From NCBI RefSeq assembly GCF_019931575.1, contig NZ_CP082923.1:186001-250000 (forward strand): a stretch of 64,000 bases of DNA, written 5' to 3'. Below the pieces are notes generated by a model that did no database searches, was not told the DNA's origin, and saw only the letters and a list, made by a program, of their open reading frames with translations. A program made the translations under genes and the position numbers. Numbering within the stretch: the stretch's first letter is position 1; the number at the start of each line of letters is the position of its first letter. Positions 1-9,403 of this stretch are shown piece after piece. This stretch comes from Caulobacter segnis. GTDB lineage: Bacteria; Pseudomonadota; Alphaproteobacteria; Caulobacterales; Caulobacteraceae.

Positions 1-786
1 TACATCGCCCAGCCGCCGCTCTACAAAGCCGCCAAGGGTAAGTCCTCGCGCTATCTGAAGGACGACAGCGAGATGGACGCCTTCTTGATCGACGAGGGTG
101 TCGACGGGGCCGAACTGGACCTGCCGTCGGGCGAACGTCGCACCAGCCAGGACCTGCTGGCTTTGGTGCAGCTGTGCCGCCAGGCCAAGGGCAATATCGA
201 TCGCCTGGCCGCCCGCGCGCCATCGTTCGCCATCGAGCAGTCGGCCCTGGCTGGCCTGCTGGGCGAAACGCCCGACATCGCGGCCGCCGCGGCCCGCCTG
301 GACCTCTATGCCGAGGAAGGCGATGGCCCGTGGACGGGCGATCGTGGCGACACGGGCTATGTTTTCAAGCGTGTCCGTCGTGGCGTCACCGAGACCGTGG
401 TGCTGGATGACGGCCTTCTGCATGCCGCCGACGCCCGTCGCCTGGCCGAGCGGGCAGGGGCCCTGGCCGAGATCTTCTCGGGCCGGGCGGTGTTCCGCCG
501 CAAGGACAAGTCGACCACCGTCCGGGGGCCGATGGACCTCGTGGCCGCCGTGATGGACGCCGGCCGCAAGGGCCTTACCATCCAGCGCTACAAGGGGCTG
601 GGTGAGATGAATCCCGACCAGCTGTGGGAGACGACGCTGGACGTCGAGGCTCGCACCCTGCTGCAGGTGCGGGTGAACCATGCCGACGACGCCGACGACA
701 TGTTCAGCCGCCTGATGGGCGACCTGGTCGAACCGCGTCGCGAGTTCATTCAGGAAAACGCCCTGGATGCCGAGGTGGACGTCTAG
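1..786 (+). CDS. gyrB: DNA gyrase subunit B, C-terminal part (5' end outside window)
   Basis: Frame 1 is open from the first base and reads [13 protein letters not shown], the conserved end of the GyrB TOPRIM region. Further on comes the GyrB/ParE C-terminal signature [20 protein letters not shown], followed by the usual tail ending in DV. The protein is the ATPase subunit of the A2B2 gyrase that introduces negative supercoils. Only about 261 C-terminal residues are in the window, so the ATPase and transducer domains lie upstream. A strong hairpin with a T-run follows 28 bases after the stop. GyrB rather than ParE is favoured by the motif wording and by the EPS cluster that follows gyrB in Caulobacter (recalled, not searched). 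Confidence 0.95.
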   Translation, partial: YIAQPPLYKAAKGKSSRYLKDDSEMDAFLIDEGVDGAELDLPSGERRTSQDLLALVQLCRQAKGNIDRLAARAPSFAIEQSALAGLLGETPDIAAAAARLDLYAEEGDGPWTGDRGDTGYVFKRVRRGVTETVVLDDGLLHAADARRLAERAGALAEIFSGRAVFRRKDKSTTVRGPMDLVAAVMDAGRKGLTIQRYKGLGEMNPDQLWETTLDVEARTLLQVRVNHADDADDMFSRLMGDLVEPRREFIQENALDAEVDV

Positions 787-813
787 AACGTCGTTCTAAG
801 TGCTTGTCTTCTA

Positions 814-853
814 AGCGTCGGGCGCCCGCTTCGCGGGCGTTCCGGCGCTTTTT
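814..853 (+). terminator. Rho-independent terminator of gyrB
   Basis: A two-layer stem-loop. The outer arms AGCGTCGG (814-821) and CCGGCGCT (842-849) pair over 8 bases with one G-U. The inner arms CGCCCGC (823-829) and GCGGGCG (833-839) pair perfectly around a 3-base loop. A run of five T ends at 853. Confidence 0.85.
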
Positions 854-977
854 CGCGTTGTGCGGGCCTTCAGGCTTGGGGTGTGACCTTCCGCGTCATC
901 GCGCCGCGATGACGAGGGCGTCATCTTGCGTGGATCGAGTTGATTCGCTCGAAAGTGTTTCGCGTGGGGGCGCACGG

Positions 978-2048
978 ATGGAACAAGACGCAAGTCTCCG
1001 TCCAGAACGGATTCTTGACCTCTCGGAGCGTCTGTCCAGCGTGGCGGGCGAAAAGATCGGCGAGATCGCCAGGGTCAATCGCGCGGCCAAGATGCTGGCC
1101 ATCAACGCGCTGATCGTCGCGGCGCGGGCGGGCGAGGCCGGCAAGGGCTTCGCGATCGTCGCCGAGGAATTCAAGAAGATCTCGACCGAGATCGACGCCG
1201 TGGCCGCCGCGCTGGACAGTCAGGTGCGCGCCGATCTGGACGAGCTGTCGGCCATCGGCGGGGCGATCCTGGGCCACATGCGCGGTCAGCGCCTGGCCGA
1301 CCTTGCTCTCAACGCCATCGAGATCGTGGACCGCAACCTCTACGAACGCACCTGCGACGTGCGCTGGTGGGCCACGGACTCGGCGGTGGTGGCGTGCCTG
1401 GCCGAAAGCGACGATACCGCCGCGCGCCGCTACGCTAGCGAGCGTCTGGGCGTGATCCTGGACGCCTACACCGTCTATCTCGACCTCTGGATCTGCGACG
1501 CCAAGGGGCGGGTGGTCGCCAATGGCCGGCCGGGCCGCTACCCGAACGTCATCGGCCGTTCGGTGGCCGAGGCGCGCTGGTTCCAGGACGGGATGAGCAC
1601 GGCCAGCGGCGACGACTTCGTGGCCTGCGACATCGAGCGGTCCCACGCGCTGGGCGACGCGCCGGTGGCCACCTACGCCACGGCGATCCGCGCCGGCGGC
1701 CAGTCCAAGGGCGAGGTTCTGGGCGTGCTGGGCGTGCATTTCGACTGGCGGCCCCAGGCCCAGGCCGTCGTGGACGGCGTGCGCCTGACGCCCGAGGAGC
1801 GTGAACGCTCGCGGGTGATGCTGCTGGATCAAAAGGGACGAGTATTGGCCTCGTCCGACAACCAGGGTGTTCTCAGCGAAGTCTTTCCGCTGGATGTCTC
1901 GGCCGGTCCGATGGGAAGCTACGCCGACGGGGAGATCACCGTCGGCTATGCATTGACGCCCGGCTACGAGACTTACGCGGGTCTTGGCTGGTACGGCTGC
2001 CTTGTTCAGCGACAACAGGTTCAAACAGCAGCGGTTGCAGCCGCTTAG
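978..2048 (+). CDS. Soluble chemoreceptor-like protein: N-terminal MCP signalling tip, C-terminal Cache-like sensor
   Basis: The 356-residue product carries, at about residues 25-70, a short but clear methyl-accepting-chemotaxis signalling tip (INALIVAARAGEAGKGFAIV and the following EEFKKI). The remaining two thirds, with segments such as LDLWICDAKGRVVANGRPGR and MLLDQKGRVLASS, looks like a double Cache/PAS-like sensor. No signal peptide or membrane helix is visible, so it is probably cytoplasmic. The order is the reverse of a classical receptor, where the sensor precedes the signalling helix. The role is inferred as ligand-dependent input to a CheA/CheW complex or a related signalling array. 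ATG 978 was chosen because homology-like sequence begins there; an in-frame ATG at 909 would add 23 unremarkable residues. Confidence 0.75.
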   Translation: MEQDASLRPERILDLSERLSSVAGEKIGEIARVNRAAKMLAINALIVAARAGEAGKGFAIVAEEFKKISTEIDAVAAALDSQVRADLDELSAIGGAILGHMRGQRLADLALNAIEIVDRNLYERTCDVRWWATDSAVVACLAESDDTAARRYASERLGVILDAYTVYLDLWICDAKGRVVANGRPGRYPNVIGRSVAEARWFQDGMSTASGDDFVACDIERSHALGDAPVATYATAIRAGGQSKGEVLGVLGVHFDWRPQAQAVVDGVRLTPEERERSRVMLLDQKGRVLASSDNQGVLSEVFPLDVSAGPMGSYADGEITVGYALTPGYETYAGLGWYGCLVQRQQVQTAAVAAA

Positions 2049-2403
2049 TTTTAACCAAACTCGCTGCGAACTATTCGAACTATTTGGTCGCCTAAAACGC
2101 GCAATCGATCAGATTCGCGGCATTTACCATGGATTCTGCATGTGCGGCGTTGCCATGCGCGGCCGTACATGATTTTTTAGGCCTAACCAAACCGCCGAAA
2201 AAACTCTGCGTATCTGCCATGGCGGGGCAAACACGTCACATTCATAGTCTTAAGGTCCGTAAGCGTTCTCTTTCGCGTGAAGATTGCGCCCGTGTGTGAT
2301 CTTCCGGAGACGGTGTCTCCGAGAAATCGACGAAAAAGTGCATTCCGGGCTAGAGCATTGGTTTACGTTGTCCTAAAGGGACCCCGTTCAATTGGAGGGA
2401 GCA
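2049..2403. promoter_or_regulatory. 355-base intergenic region upstream of the EPS cluster
   Basis: No convincing gene is present. The stretch is noticeably richer in A+T than its flanks. It contains a perfect 7-bp hairpin CGGAGAC/GTCTCCG (arms 2305-2311 and 2315-2321) and two GATTC sites near 2111 and 2133, which match the GANTC target of the CcrM methylase used in cell-cycle control in Caulobacter. It most likely carries the promoter and leader of the EPS genes. I cannot assign a -35/-10 pair with confidence. Confidence 0.45.
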
Positions 2404-2994
2404 ATGGCTTCTCATCGCGTTCGCGCTATCGCCATTAGCCTGGCCGTCGCGCTGGCGCCCATCGGCGCTGGCGCCGTCTGGGCCCAAAACACGCCGGCCC
2501 CGACGGCCGCCTCGCTGCAGGCGACCATCGCCGCCGCGGCTCAATCGGCCGCGCAACAACCGGGCTTCGCTCAGCGCACCCCGGCGCAAAAGCTCGCCGC
2601 CATCCAGGCAGCGATCTCGGCCGCCCTGGCCGCCAGCGGCGCTTCGCCGACGGTGATCGCCGCCGCTCTGATCCAAGCCGTGTCGAGCGGCACGGTCAGC
2701 GCCGGCGTCGCCATCCAGGTCGCCGCCGCGGTGGCTCCGGAAATGGCGCAGCAAGTGGCCTCGGCTCCGGCCGTGACCCAACAACTGGCGGCGACCGGCC
2801 AATCGGCCACCGTCACTCAAACGGCCGCGACTGACGCCGGTGGCGCGCCTAGCGTGCTGGTCAGCCTGGCCGGCGTTGCTTCGACCTCGACCGGCGGCGA
2901 CGCCGCGACGGGCGCTGGCGGCGGCACGACGACGGTCACTCCGGCGCCGTACGATCCGTGCGCGGGCGTGATCGCCGCCTACTGCGGCAGCTAA
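2404..2994 (+). CDS. Secreted Ala-rich hypothetical protein of the EPS cluster
   Basis: I do not recognise a family. The 196-residue product starts at ATG 2404 behind a good ribosome site (TTGGAGGGAGCA). It begins with a classical signal peptide (hydrophobic core around residues 8-22, likely cleavage after VWA). The mature part is very rich in Ala, Thr, Gln and Ser, with helical repeats such as AAAAQSAAQQPGF and AALIQAVSSGTVSAGVAIQV, then a Gly/Thr-rich stretch, and ends with a Cys pair in PCAGVIAAYCGS, which could form a disulfide. It lies 71 bases upstream of the outer-membrane barrel gene and reads the same way, so it is probably co-transcribed. A periplasmic or surface role in polysaccharide export is inferred from context only. 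Confidence 0.7.
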   Translation: MASHRVRAIAISLAVALAPIGAGAVWAQNTPAPTAASLQATIAAAAQSAAQQPGFAQRTPAQKLAAIQAAISAALAASGASPTVIAAALIQAVSSGTVSAGVAIQVAAAVAPEMAQQVASAPAVTQQLAATGQSATVTQTAATDAGGAPSVLVSLAGVASTSTGGDAATGAGGGTTTVTPAPYDPCAGVIAAYCGS

Positions 2995-3065
2995 GTTAAG
3001 AAACCTCGGGGTGGACCGGCGCGTCACGACGCGCGCCGGCCGCCTCTTACTGGTGGGGATAAGAT

Positions 3066-4340
3066 ATGCGAATTCTGACGTGCTCGGCCGCTATGGCCTG
3101 TATCGCGTTCACCGCGCCGCAAATTGCTCAGGCGCAAGACCAAACCATTGCCTCCAACTTCAAGCGCGACAAGAACGTCTCCGTTCGTCAGCGCCCGCGC
3201 CCGGACTATGAGGCGACCGGTCAAAAGACCGGCGGCTTTACGGTCTATCCGCGCGTGACCGTGGATGTCGAGCATAACGACAACATCTACGCCGTCGCGA
3301 CGGGCAAGACCGACGACACCATCTGGCGCGTGAAGCCGGAAGTGGCGATCCGTTCGGACTGGTCGCGTCACGCGCTGGGCTTCTTCGCCGGCGCCAACGT
3401 GATCCGCTATACCGACAACGACACCGAGAACGCCGAGGAATACACCCTGGCGGGCAACGGCCGGATCGACATCGACCGCGGCTCCAACGTCGCCCTCTCG
3501 GCCCAGGCTCAGAAGCTGATCGAACCGCGCACCTCGCCGACCGCTCCCACGGCTTCGGGCGAGCCGGTCGAATACGATCTGAACCAAGGTTCGATCGTGC
3601 TGACCAAGGAGTTCAATCGCCTGCGCGTCACCGGTCGCGTGGACGACAAGGACTTCAACTATAAAGACGTTCGCAACATCGCCGGCACCGGCGTCGTTGA
3701 TCAGGACTTCCGCGACCGCAACGAAATCTACTACGGCGCCAAGGCCGAGTACGCGGTCAGCCCGGACACGGCGGTCTATCTGTCGGCCCTGGGCAACAAG
3801 AAGGACTACGACACGAACATCGTCGCTTCCGACCGCTCGTCGGACGGCTATGTCGTCGGCGTTGGCGCCAACTTCGACGTCTCCGAGCTCGTGCGCGGTG
3901 ACGTCCAAGTGGGCTACATGAAGCAGTCCTACGACAACCCGGCCTTCTCGAAGATCGATGGCTTCAACGCGGCTGGCCGCGTTGAGTGGTTCCCGACCCA
4001 ACTGACGACCATTGCTCTGAATGGCTCGCGCACCATCGAGGAATCGACGGCCTTGGGTTCGCAAGGCTATATCTCGAACAACATCGGCGCCTCGATCGAT
4101 CACGAACTCCTGCGGAACGTCCTGGTTTCGGCCGCCTATACCCACGGCAAGGACAACTACAAGGGCGTCGATCGCGACGACAAGCGCGACAACTTCTCGG
4201 CGACAGCGACCTATCTGCTGAACCGCCGCGTCGGTCTGTTCCTGACCTATAATTACCTGAAGCAAGACTCGAGCGGCGCGCAGAGCGGCGCCTCGTTCAA
4301 GGACAACAAGGTGATCGCCTCGGTCGCCCTGCAGTTCTAA
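3066..4340 (+). CDS. Outer-membrane beta-barrel protein of EPS cluster (BBP2-like)
   Basis: The 424-residue product has an N-terminal signal sequence (ACIAFTAPQIAQAQ), a short linker, then repeated amphipathic beta-strand pattern (for example YPRVTVDVEHNDNIYAV, ALSAQAQKL, YLSALGNKKDY), ending in VIASVALQF. A terminal Phe in an alternating strand is typical of BAM-inserted outer-membrane proteins. The layout matches the BBP2-type barrels common in alphaproteobacterial exopolysaccharide clusters, where they are thought to help the polymer cross or attach to the outer membrane. It sits 58 bases upstream of the Wzc-like gene. The family assignment is by recognition and the transport role is inference. 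Confidence 0.75.
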   Translation: MRILTCSAAMACIAFTAPQIAQAQDQTIASNFKRDKNVSVRQRPRPDYEATGQKTGGFTVYPRVTVDVEHNDNIYAVATGKTDDTIWRVKPEVAIRSDWSRHALGFFAGANVIRYTDNDTENAEEYTLAGNGRIDIDRGSNVALSAQAQKLIEPRTSPTAPTASGEPVEYDLNQGSIVLTKEFNRLRVTGRVDDKDFNYKDVRNIAGTGVVDQDFRDRNEIYYGAKAEYAVSPDTAVYLSALGNKKDYDTNIVASDRSSDGYVVGVGANFDVSELVRGDVQVGYMKQSYDNPAFSKIDGFNAAGRVEWFPTQLTTIALNGSRTIEESTALGSQGYISNNIGASIDHELLRNVLVSAAYTHGKDNYKGVDRDDKRDNFSATATYLLNRRVGLFLTYNYLKQDSSGAQSGASFKDNKVIASVALQF

Positions 4341-4398
4341 GCCACGCTTCTTAGAACGTCCACAAAACGGCAAGGTTTGCCGATTACTGAGAGTAGTT

Positions 4399-6618
4399 AT
4401 GGACGGCTCCGGTTTTGAAACTTCGAACGCTCCGGTGAATGACACCGGAGCGTTGTCTTTTGACCTGAACATCGTGATCGCGACGTTCAGGCGACGCTTC
4501 CGGCTCTTCGCGGCCGTGGCGGTGGTGGTGTTCGCGGCGGTGGTGCTGTTCACCCTGCAACAGACGCCCAAATATACGGCGACGGCCCAGGTCATGCTGG
4601 ACGTGCGCAAGGAACAGGTCACCGACATGAACGCGGTGCTCTCGGGGCTGCCGGCGGATTCGTCCGTCGTCGACACCGAGGTCGAGGTGCTGAAGTCGCG
4701 TTCTCTGGCTAGCCGGGTCGTCAAGGACCTGAAACTCGAGCAGGACCCGTATTTCAATCCTTACCTGCCGGACGCCAAGGGCGCGACGGCTTGGCTGTCT
4801 TCGCTGAAGAAGGCCGCGGCGCCGACCGCGACCACGGATCCCCTGGAGCTGCAGCGCCAGCGTGAGCGGATCGTCGACAACGTGCTGGACGGCCTGAAGG
4901 TTCGTCGCGCGGGTCTGACCTATCTGATCTCGATCGAATACACGCATGTCGATCCTAAGCGAGCCGCCGATCTGGCCAACGCCTTCGCCAACCTCTACCT
5001 GACCGAACAGCTCGAGGCGAAGTTCGACGCGACGGCGAAGGCCAACGAGTGGCTGGACACCCGGGTCGCCGAACTGCGCGACCAGGTCCAGCAGGCCGAC
5101 GCCGCGGTCCAGCAATACAAGATCGCCAACAACCTGCTCAGCGCCGAGGGGGCGACCCTGACCGAGCAGGAAATCTCCGGCTTGAACCAGCAGCTGGCCC
5201 TGAGCCGCGCCTCGCAGGCCGAGACGGACGCCCGTCTCTCGATCGCGCGGCAGCAACTGGCGCGCGGCAGCACCGGTGAAGATGTCGGTGAGTCGCTGAA
5301 CTCGCCGGTCGTGCAGCAGCTGCGCAGCCAGCGCGCCGCCAAGAGCGCTCAGGTCGCCGACCTGGCTGGTCGTTACGGTGATCGCCACCCCGACCTGCTG
5401 AAGGCGCGTCGCGAACTGGCCGACATCGACGGTCAGATCCAGGCGGAAATCCGACGCATCATCTCGAGCCTGGAAGCCCAGGCTCAGGTGGCTCGCCAGC
5501 GCACCGGTTCGGTGGCGGCCAGCGTCTCGCAATCGAAGGGCACGCTCGCTGGCAACAACCGGGCCGCCATCGGCCTGGCCGAGCTGGAGCGCAAGTCCCA
5601 GTCGGTCAAGACGTTGTACGAGACCCTGCTGGCCCGCTTCAAGCAGACCACCACCCAGGACGGCATCGAACAGGCCGACGCCCGCGTGGTGTCGCCCGCC
5701 AAGATTCCGACGGGGCCCAGCTATCCCAAGCCTTCGCTGAACTTCGCCCTGGGCCTAGTGCTCGCCCTGGGCGCGGGCGTCGCCGCGGTGGTGCTGGCCG
5801 AAATCCTGATGGCCGGCCTGTTCACCGAGGACGAGGTCGAGCGTCGCCTGGGCCTGCCCTATCTGGGCGCGGTGCCGAGCCTCGGCACCACGGTCGACGA
5901 CGCCAAGACCCTGAAGGGCCTGACGCCGCCGGACTATCTGTTGGCCAAGCCGCTTTCCAGCTTCGCCGAAAGCCTGCGCAAGCTGCGTGCGTCGATCCTG
6001 TTCTCCAAGGTCGGCGAGACGGTGAAGGTCATCGCGGTCACCTCGTCCCTGCCGGGCGAAGGCAAGACCACGACCACCTTCTCGCTGGCGCGCACCCTGG
6101 CCAGCTCGGGCGCCAAGGTCGTGGTCGTCGACTGCGACCTGCGCCAGAGCGCCATCAGCCAGTTCCTGAAGGAGCCGGCTCCGGTCGGCCTGCTGGAGGT
6201 GCTGAACGGCGTGGCCACCCTGGACCAGGCGCTGATCGACGACGAGAGCGGCGCTCAGATCCTGCCGCTGGCCAAGTCGGCCTATACGCCGCGTGACGTG
6301 CTCGGCTCGCCGGCCATGCATCGCCTGCTGCAGGAGCTGCGCAACCGCTACGAAATCGTTCTTCTGGACACGGCGCCGCTGCTGGCGATCGCCGACACCC
6401 GCATCCTGGCGCCGCACGCCGACGCCGTGGTCATGCTGGTGCGTTGGAAGAAGACGCCGGTGAAGGCGGTGCAGTCGGCCCTGGCCCTGCTGCAAGGCAC
6501 GCGGGCGTTCATCGCCGGCGTCGCCCTGACCCAGATGGACCTCAAGGCCCAGTCCCGCTACGGCTACGGCGACTCCTACTATTACTACGCCAACTATCGA
6601 AAGTACTATGCGGACTAG
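4399..6618 (+). CDS. Polysaccharide co-polymerase / BY-type tyrosine kinase (Wzc-like)
   Basis: The 739-residue inner-membrane protein joins an N-terminal Wzz chain-length domain to a cytoplasmic BY-kinase. Membrane segments lie near residues 34-54 (LFAAVAVVVFAAVVLF) and 448-471 (LNFALGLVLALGAGVAAVV), with a long periplasmic coiled coil between them. The kinase has Walker A (LPGEGKTTTT, about 551-560), Walker A' (VVVVDCDLR, about 574-582) and Walker B (IVLLDTAPLL, about 653-662). The C-terminus is a tyrosine cluster (YGYGDSYYYYANYRKYY) that serves as the autophosphorylation tail in this family. Cycles of phosphorylation are known to tune polymer length and export. It overlaps the next gene by 11 bases. 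No low-molecular-weight tyrosine phosphatase is present nearby; the PPP phosphatase at 10853 is the only phosphatase in the cluster. Confidence 0.92.
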   Translation: MDGSGFETSNAPVNDTGALSFDLNIVIATFRRRFRLFAAVAVVVFAAVVLFTLQQTPKYTATAQVMLDVRKEQVTDMNAVLSGLPADSSVVDTEVEVLKSRSLASRVVKDLKLEQDPYFNPYLPDAKGATAWLSSLKKAAAPTATTDPLELQRQRERIVDNVLDGLKVRRAGLTYLISIEYTHVDPKRAADLANAFANLYLTEQLEAKFDATAKANEWLDTRVAELRDQVQQADAAVQQYKIANNLLSAEGATLTEQEISGLNQQLALSRASQAETDARLSIARQQLARGSTGEDVGESLNSPVVQQLRSQRAAKSAQVADLAGRYGDRHPDLLKARRELADIDGQIQAEIRRIISSLEAQAQVARQRTGSVAASVSQSKGTLAGNNRAAIGLAELERKSQSVKTLYETLLARFKQTTTQDGIEQADARVVSPAKIPTGPSYPKPSLNFALGLVLALGAGVAAVVLAEILMAGLFTEDEVERRLGLPYLGAVPSLGTTVDDAKTLKGLTPPDYLLAKPLSSFAESLRKLRASILFSKVGETVKVIAVTSSLPGEGKTTTTFSLARTLASSGAKVVVVDCDLRQSAISQFLKEPAPVGLLEVLNGVATLDQALIDDESGAQILPLAKSAYTPRDVLGSPAMHRLLQELRNRYEIVLLDTAPLLAIADTRILAPHADAVVMLVRWKKTPVKAVQSALALLQGTRAFIAGVALTQMDLKAQSRYGYGDSYYYYANYRKYYAD

Positions 6619-8548
6619 GACGCGATCGGGCGGGGGCGCGCCGTCGCCCGGAGCTTCCAAGAGTCGAAAACTGCAAGTTTCCGAGAGCGTCGCGATCGGC
6701 GCTCTCGTTAGCTTGATCCTGGCCGAGATTATCGCGTTCGGCTCTAGCGATGTGGCCGTGGCCGCGGTGTTTGGCGTCCTCCAGGCCGCGTTCCTGCTGG
6801 GCCTGCTGCTTTCCTGCGGATGGGCGCGCAAGGTCTCCAGCGGGCTGACCTCTGTCTGGCCCGGCCTGATGTTCGTGGCCCTGCTGGTCGCCGTCGCCTG
6901 GGGCCTGACGCCGTTTGGCCCCGGCGGGGCGCATCCCGTCTGGCGCTATCTGGGCCCGGAAGGCGGGTCGATCACGGTCGATCGCTCATCCCTCGTCATA
7001 AACATTCTGCGTCTACTGGGCCTGGCCTGCCTGTTCGTGGCCAGCCAGATCATCGGCGCGTCCGAGACGCGGCGCAGGGCGCTCATCTGGTATTTGCTGC
7101 TGGCGCTGGGCGCGTTCGCCGCCCTGGCGATCATGAACCATGTCGGTGTCCGCGCCAGGTCGCGCCTGACGGCCACGCTGCTCAGTCCCAATAGCGCCGC
7201 CACGCTGATGGGCGTCGGCGTCATCTTCGCGGTGGCCTTCTTCTCCCAGGCCATCCAGCGCGCCGGCGGCTCGCTTCGGCTCGACAAGCTGGGCCTGGAC
7301 GCCAGCCTGAGCCTGGGTGTGGCGGCCGTGTTCGGCGTGGCCCTGGCCTTGACGGCTTCGAGGGGCGGCACGTTCGCGACCGTCGTCGGTCTGGCGGTCC
7401 TGCTGACGTGGCAAGTCATCGCCCAAGGGCGGAAGGTCCGCGCGGTGGCGATCATCGGCGGCGCCGCGGCGCTGCTGGTCGTGGTCGGCTTGGCCATGCG
7501 CAGCGCCGACCTGACGGCCGCGCGCCTGGAGAACCTGGAAGGCGACGCCGCCGCGCGTCAGGCGATCTTCGCCGCTCACTGGGAGGCGTTCAAGTCTTCG
7601 CCCTGGTTCGGCTTTGGCCTGGGCTCGTTCCCCGTGGTCAACCAACTGGTCGAGACCACCGAAAATCTCAGCGTGATGTACGACGTCCGCGCCACCCACA
7701 ACCTCTATCTTCAATGGCTGGAGGAAGGTGGGGTCGTCGGCAGCCTGTTCATGCTGGCCTGGCTGCTGGTCGCGCTGTGGCGCGCGGGCGGCGAGGCGAT
7801 CAAGCCGGGCATGGCCGGAACGCTGGCGCGGGCGACCCTCGCCGCGACCCTGGTCGTGCTGCTGCATGGCCTTTCCGACTTCGCCGTCCAGGTTCCGGCC
7901 CTGCAGGCCCTGTTCGCGGTCGGCCTGGGCGCCGTGACGGCGTCCGCGCCCGCGCCGCGCCGTCGCAATACTCAAGTCGTCACGCCTCGGGGGCCGATCG
8001 CCTTCGCGGGCGTGGTGATGGTCGCCTCGCTGCTGGTGGCGATCCCGCTGGCCGCCTCCCGCTTTGGCGGCGACCTTTCGGCCATGCCCACAGCCCCTGC
8101 GGAGGTCTTGGCGACCAGCATCGAGGCGGGTCTCGCGCGAAATGCGCCCGACGCGAAGGCCAAGGCCCGTCTGGAAGCCTTGAGCCGTCGTGAGGTGGCG
8201 ATGCGGCCCGGATCCGGCGCCGCCTGGCTGCGTAAGTCGGCGTTGGATTTCCGGCGCGGAGACGTCGCGGCGGCCAATGCGGCGCTGGAGCATTCCTTGG
8301 CCGTGGCGCCGCTGCAGACCAGCCTGTTCGTCAGCAGGACGCGCCTGGCCTATGAGAACTGGCCGTTGCTGAGCCCGGCCGCGCGGCAGCAGGTCATGTA
8401 TCAGGCGCGGGTCGAATATGGCCGGTCTAACGGCGAACGCCGCCTGAAGGACCTGGCCAACAGTATCCAGAATCCGTCCGGCCGTATCGGCCTGGCCTTC
8501 CTGATCGTCGCCGAACGCGCCGCCAAGGCCGAAGCCAAGCTGCCTTAG
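6608..8548 (+). CDS. O-antigen ligase/polymerase family membrane protein with C-terminal repeat domain
   Basis: The 646-residue product has about ten or more hydrophobic segments over its first 450 residues and the Wzy_C/O-antigen-ligase signature region: LTASRGGTFATVVGLAVLL, WEAFKSSPWFGFGLGSFP and ATHNLYLQWLEEGGVVGSLF. Such proteins polymerise lipid-linked repeat units, or ligate them, at the periplasmic face. The last 120 residues (from about GSGAAWLRKSALDFRRGDV) look like TPR-type helices, an extension seen in some EPS polymerases. ATG 6608 overlaps the Wzc-like gene by 11 bases, implying coupled translation. Beside a Wzc-like kinase and a PssY-like starter enzyme, polymerase is more likely than LPS ligase. 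Confidence 0.85.
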   Translation: MRTRTRSGGGAPSPGASKSRKLQVSESVAIGALVSLILAEIIAFGSSDVAVAAVFGVLQAAFLLGLLLSCGWARKVSSGLTSVWPGLMFVALLVAVAWGLTPFGPGGAHPVWRYLGPEGGSITVDRSSLVINILRLLGLACLFVASQIIGASETRRRALIWYLLLALGAFAALAIMNHVGVRARSRLTATLLSPNSAATLMGVGVIFAVAFFSQAIQRAGGSLRLDKLGLDASLSLGVAAVFGVALALTASRGGTFATVVGLAVLLTWQVIAQGRKVRAVAIIGGAAALLVVVGLAMRSADLTAARLENLEGDAAARQAIFAAHWEAFKSSPWFGFGLGSFPVVNQLVETTENLSVMYDVRATHNLYLQWLEEGGVVGSLFMLAWLLVALWRAGGEAIKPGMAGTLARATLAATLVVLLHGLSDFAVQVPALQALFAVGLGAVTASAPAPRRRNTQVVTPRGPIAFAGVVMVASLLVAIPLAASRFGGDLSAMPTAPAEVLATSIEAGLARNAPDAKAKARLEALSRREVAMRPGSGAAWLRKSALDFRRGDVAAANAALEHSLAVAPLQTSLFVSRTRLAYENWPLLSPAARQQVMYQARVEYGRSNGERRLKDLANSIQNPSGRIGLAFLIVAERAAKAEAKLP

Positions 8549-9304
8549 TCAGTAGGCGTTCTCGGCGACCAACAGGCTGGGGATGGTCAGGAGGACGATC
8601 TTGGCGTCCTTCAGGATCGACCAAGTCTGGATATAGTCGATATCCGCCTCGACCCGCCGGCGCATGGCCTCGACCGTGTCCGTGCCGCCGCGCAGGCCCT
8701 TGACCTGGGCCCAGCCCGTCAGACCCGGTCGCGCCTGGTAGCGGGCGTAATATTCCGGGATCCGCATGCCGTAATAATCGTCGTGGGCGGCGGCGTGCGG
8801 GCGCGGCCCGACCAGGGACATGTCGCCCCGCAGGACGTTCAGCAGCTGCGGCAGTTCGTCGATGCTGGTGGCCCGCAGGATCCGACCGGTCCGGGTGACG
8901 CGGTTGTCGCGACGCTGTGCCTGAACGAGCTCGGGCCCGTCCTCGCGGCAGTGCATGGTGCGCAGTTTCAGGATCTGGAAACGCGCGCCGCCCAGGCCGC
9001 CACGCGTCTGGCGGAAGAGAGCGGGCCCGGGCGATTCCAGCTTGATTAGCAAGGCGGCCAGCAGGAGCAGGGGCGCGAACAACATAAGCAGCAGGGCGGA
9101 GGCGGCGATGTCGAGCGCACGTTTACGCAAGTCCACCGCGACACGCGGGAGCGGCCCGCTCAATCCTGGCGCGAGAAATTCGCTATACGATCCCCCGTCC
9201 ACCAGATGACCCTCTAACTTCCTCGCCCTATCTCGGACTGTTTTCCAGTTCCGACGTTCACACGCTAGCGCAATTGACTCACAGCGTCGCGGGGAAAAAT
9301 CCAC
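8549..9304 (-). CDS. pssY: Initiating sugar-1-phosphate transferase (PssY/WcaJ-type)
   Basis: The product transfers a hexose-1-phosphate from a UDP-sugar to undecaprenyl phosphate, the first membrane step of EPS synthesis. It shows one hydrophobic helix ([20 protein letters not shown]) followed by the bacterial sugar transferase core: [40 protein letters not shown] followed by GPRP, and [10 protein letters not shown]. The stop abuts the polymerase stop on the other strand with no intervening base. The start is uncertain: GTG 9304 gives 251 residues, but the first 50 are atypical and a shorter start is possible. The Caulobacter name is recalled from the EPS cluster after gyrB and should be checked against the other two redundant transferases. 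Confidence 0.85.
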   Translation of the reverse strand: MDFSPRRCESIALACERRNWKTVRDRARKLEGHLVDGGSYSEFLAPGLSGPLPRVAVDLRKRALDIAASALLLMLFAPLLLLAALLIKLESPGPALFRQTRGGLGGARFQILKLRTMHCREDGPELVQAQRRDNRVTRTGRILRATSIDELPQLLNVLRGDMSLVGPRPHAAAHDDYYGMRIPEYYARYQARPGLTGWAQVKGLRGGTDTVEAMRRRVEADIDYIQTWSILKDAKIVLLTIPSLLVAENAY

Positions 9305-9403
9305 AACTCGTCGTGCGTATGCTTAACGCGCAATAGACTCTGTTTATTCAGACGTCCTTATTCGTGGTGGAGCTACATCGGTCAGCATCAGGAGTGCTGA
9401 TCG

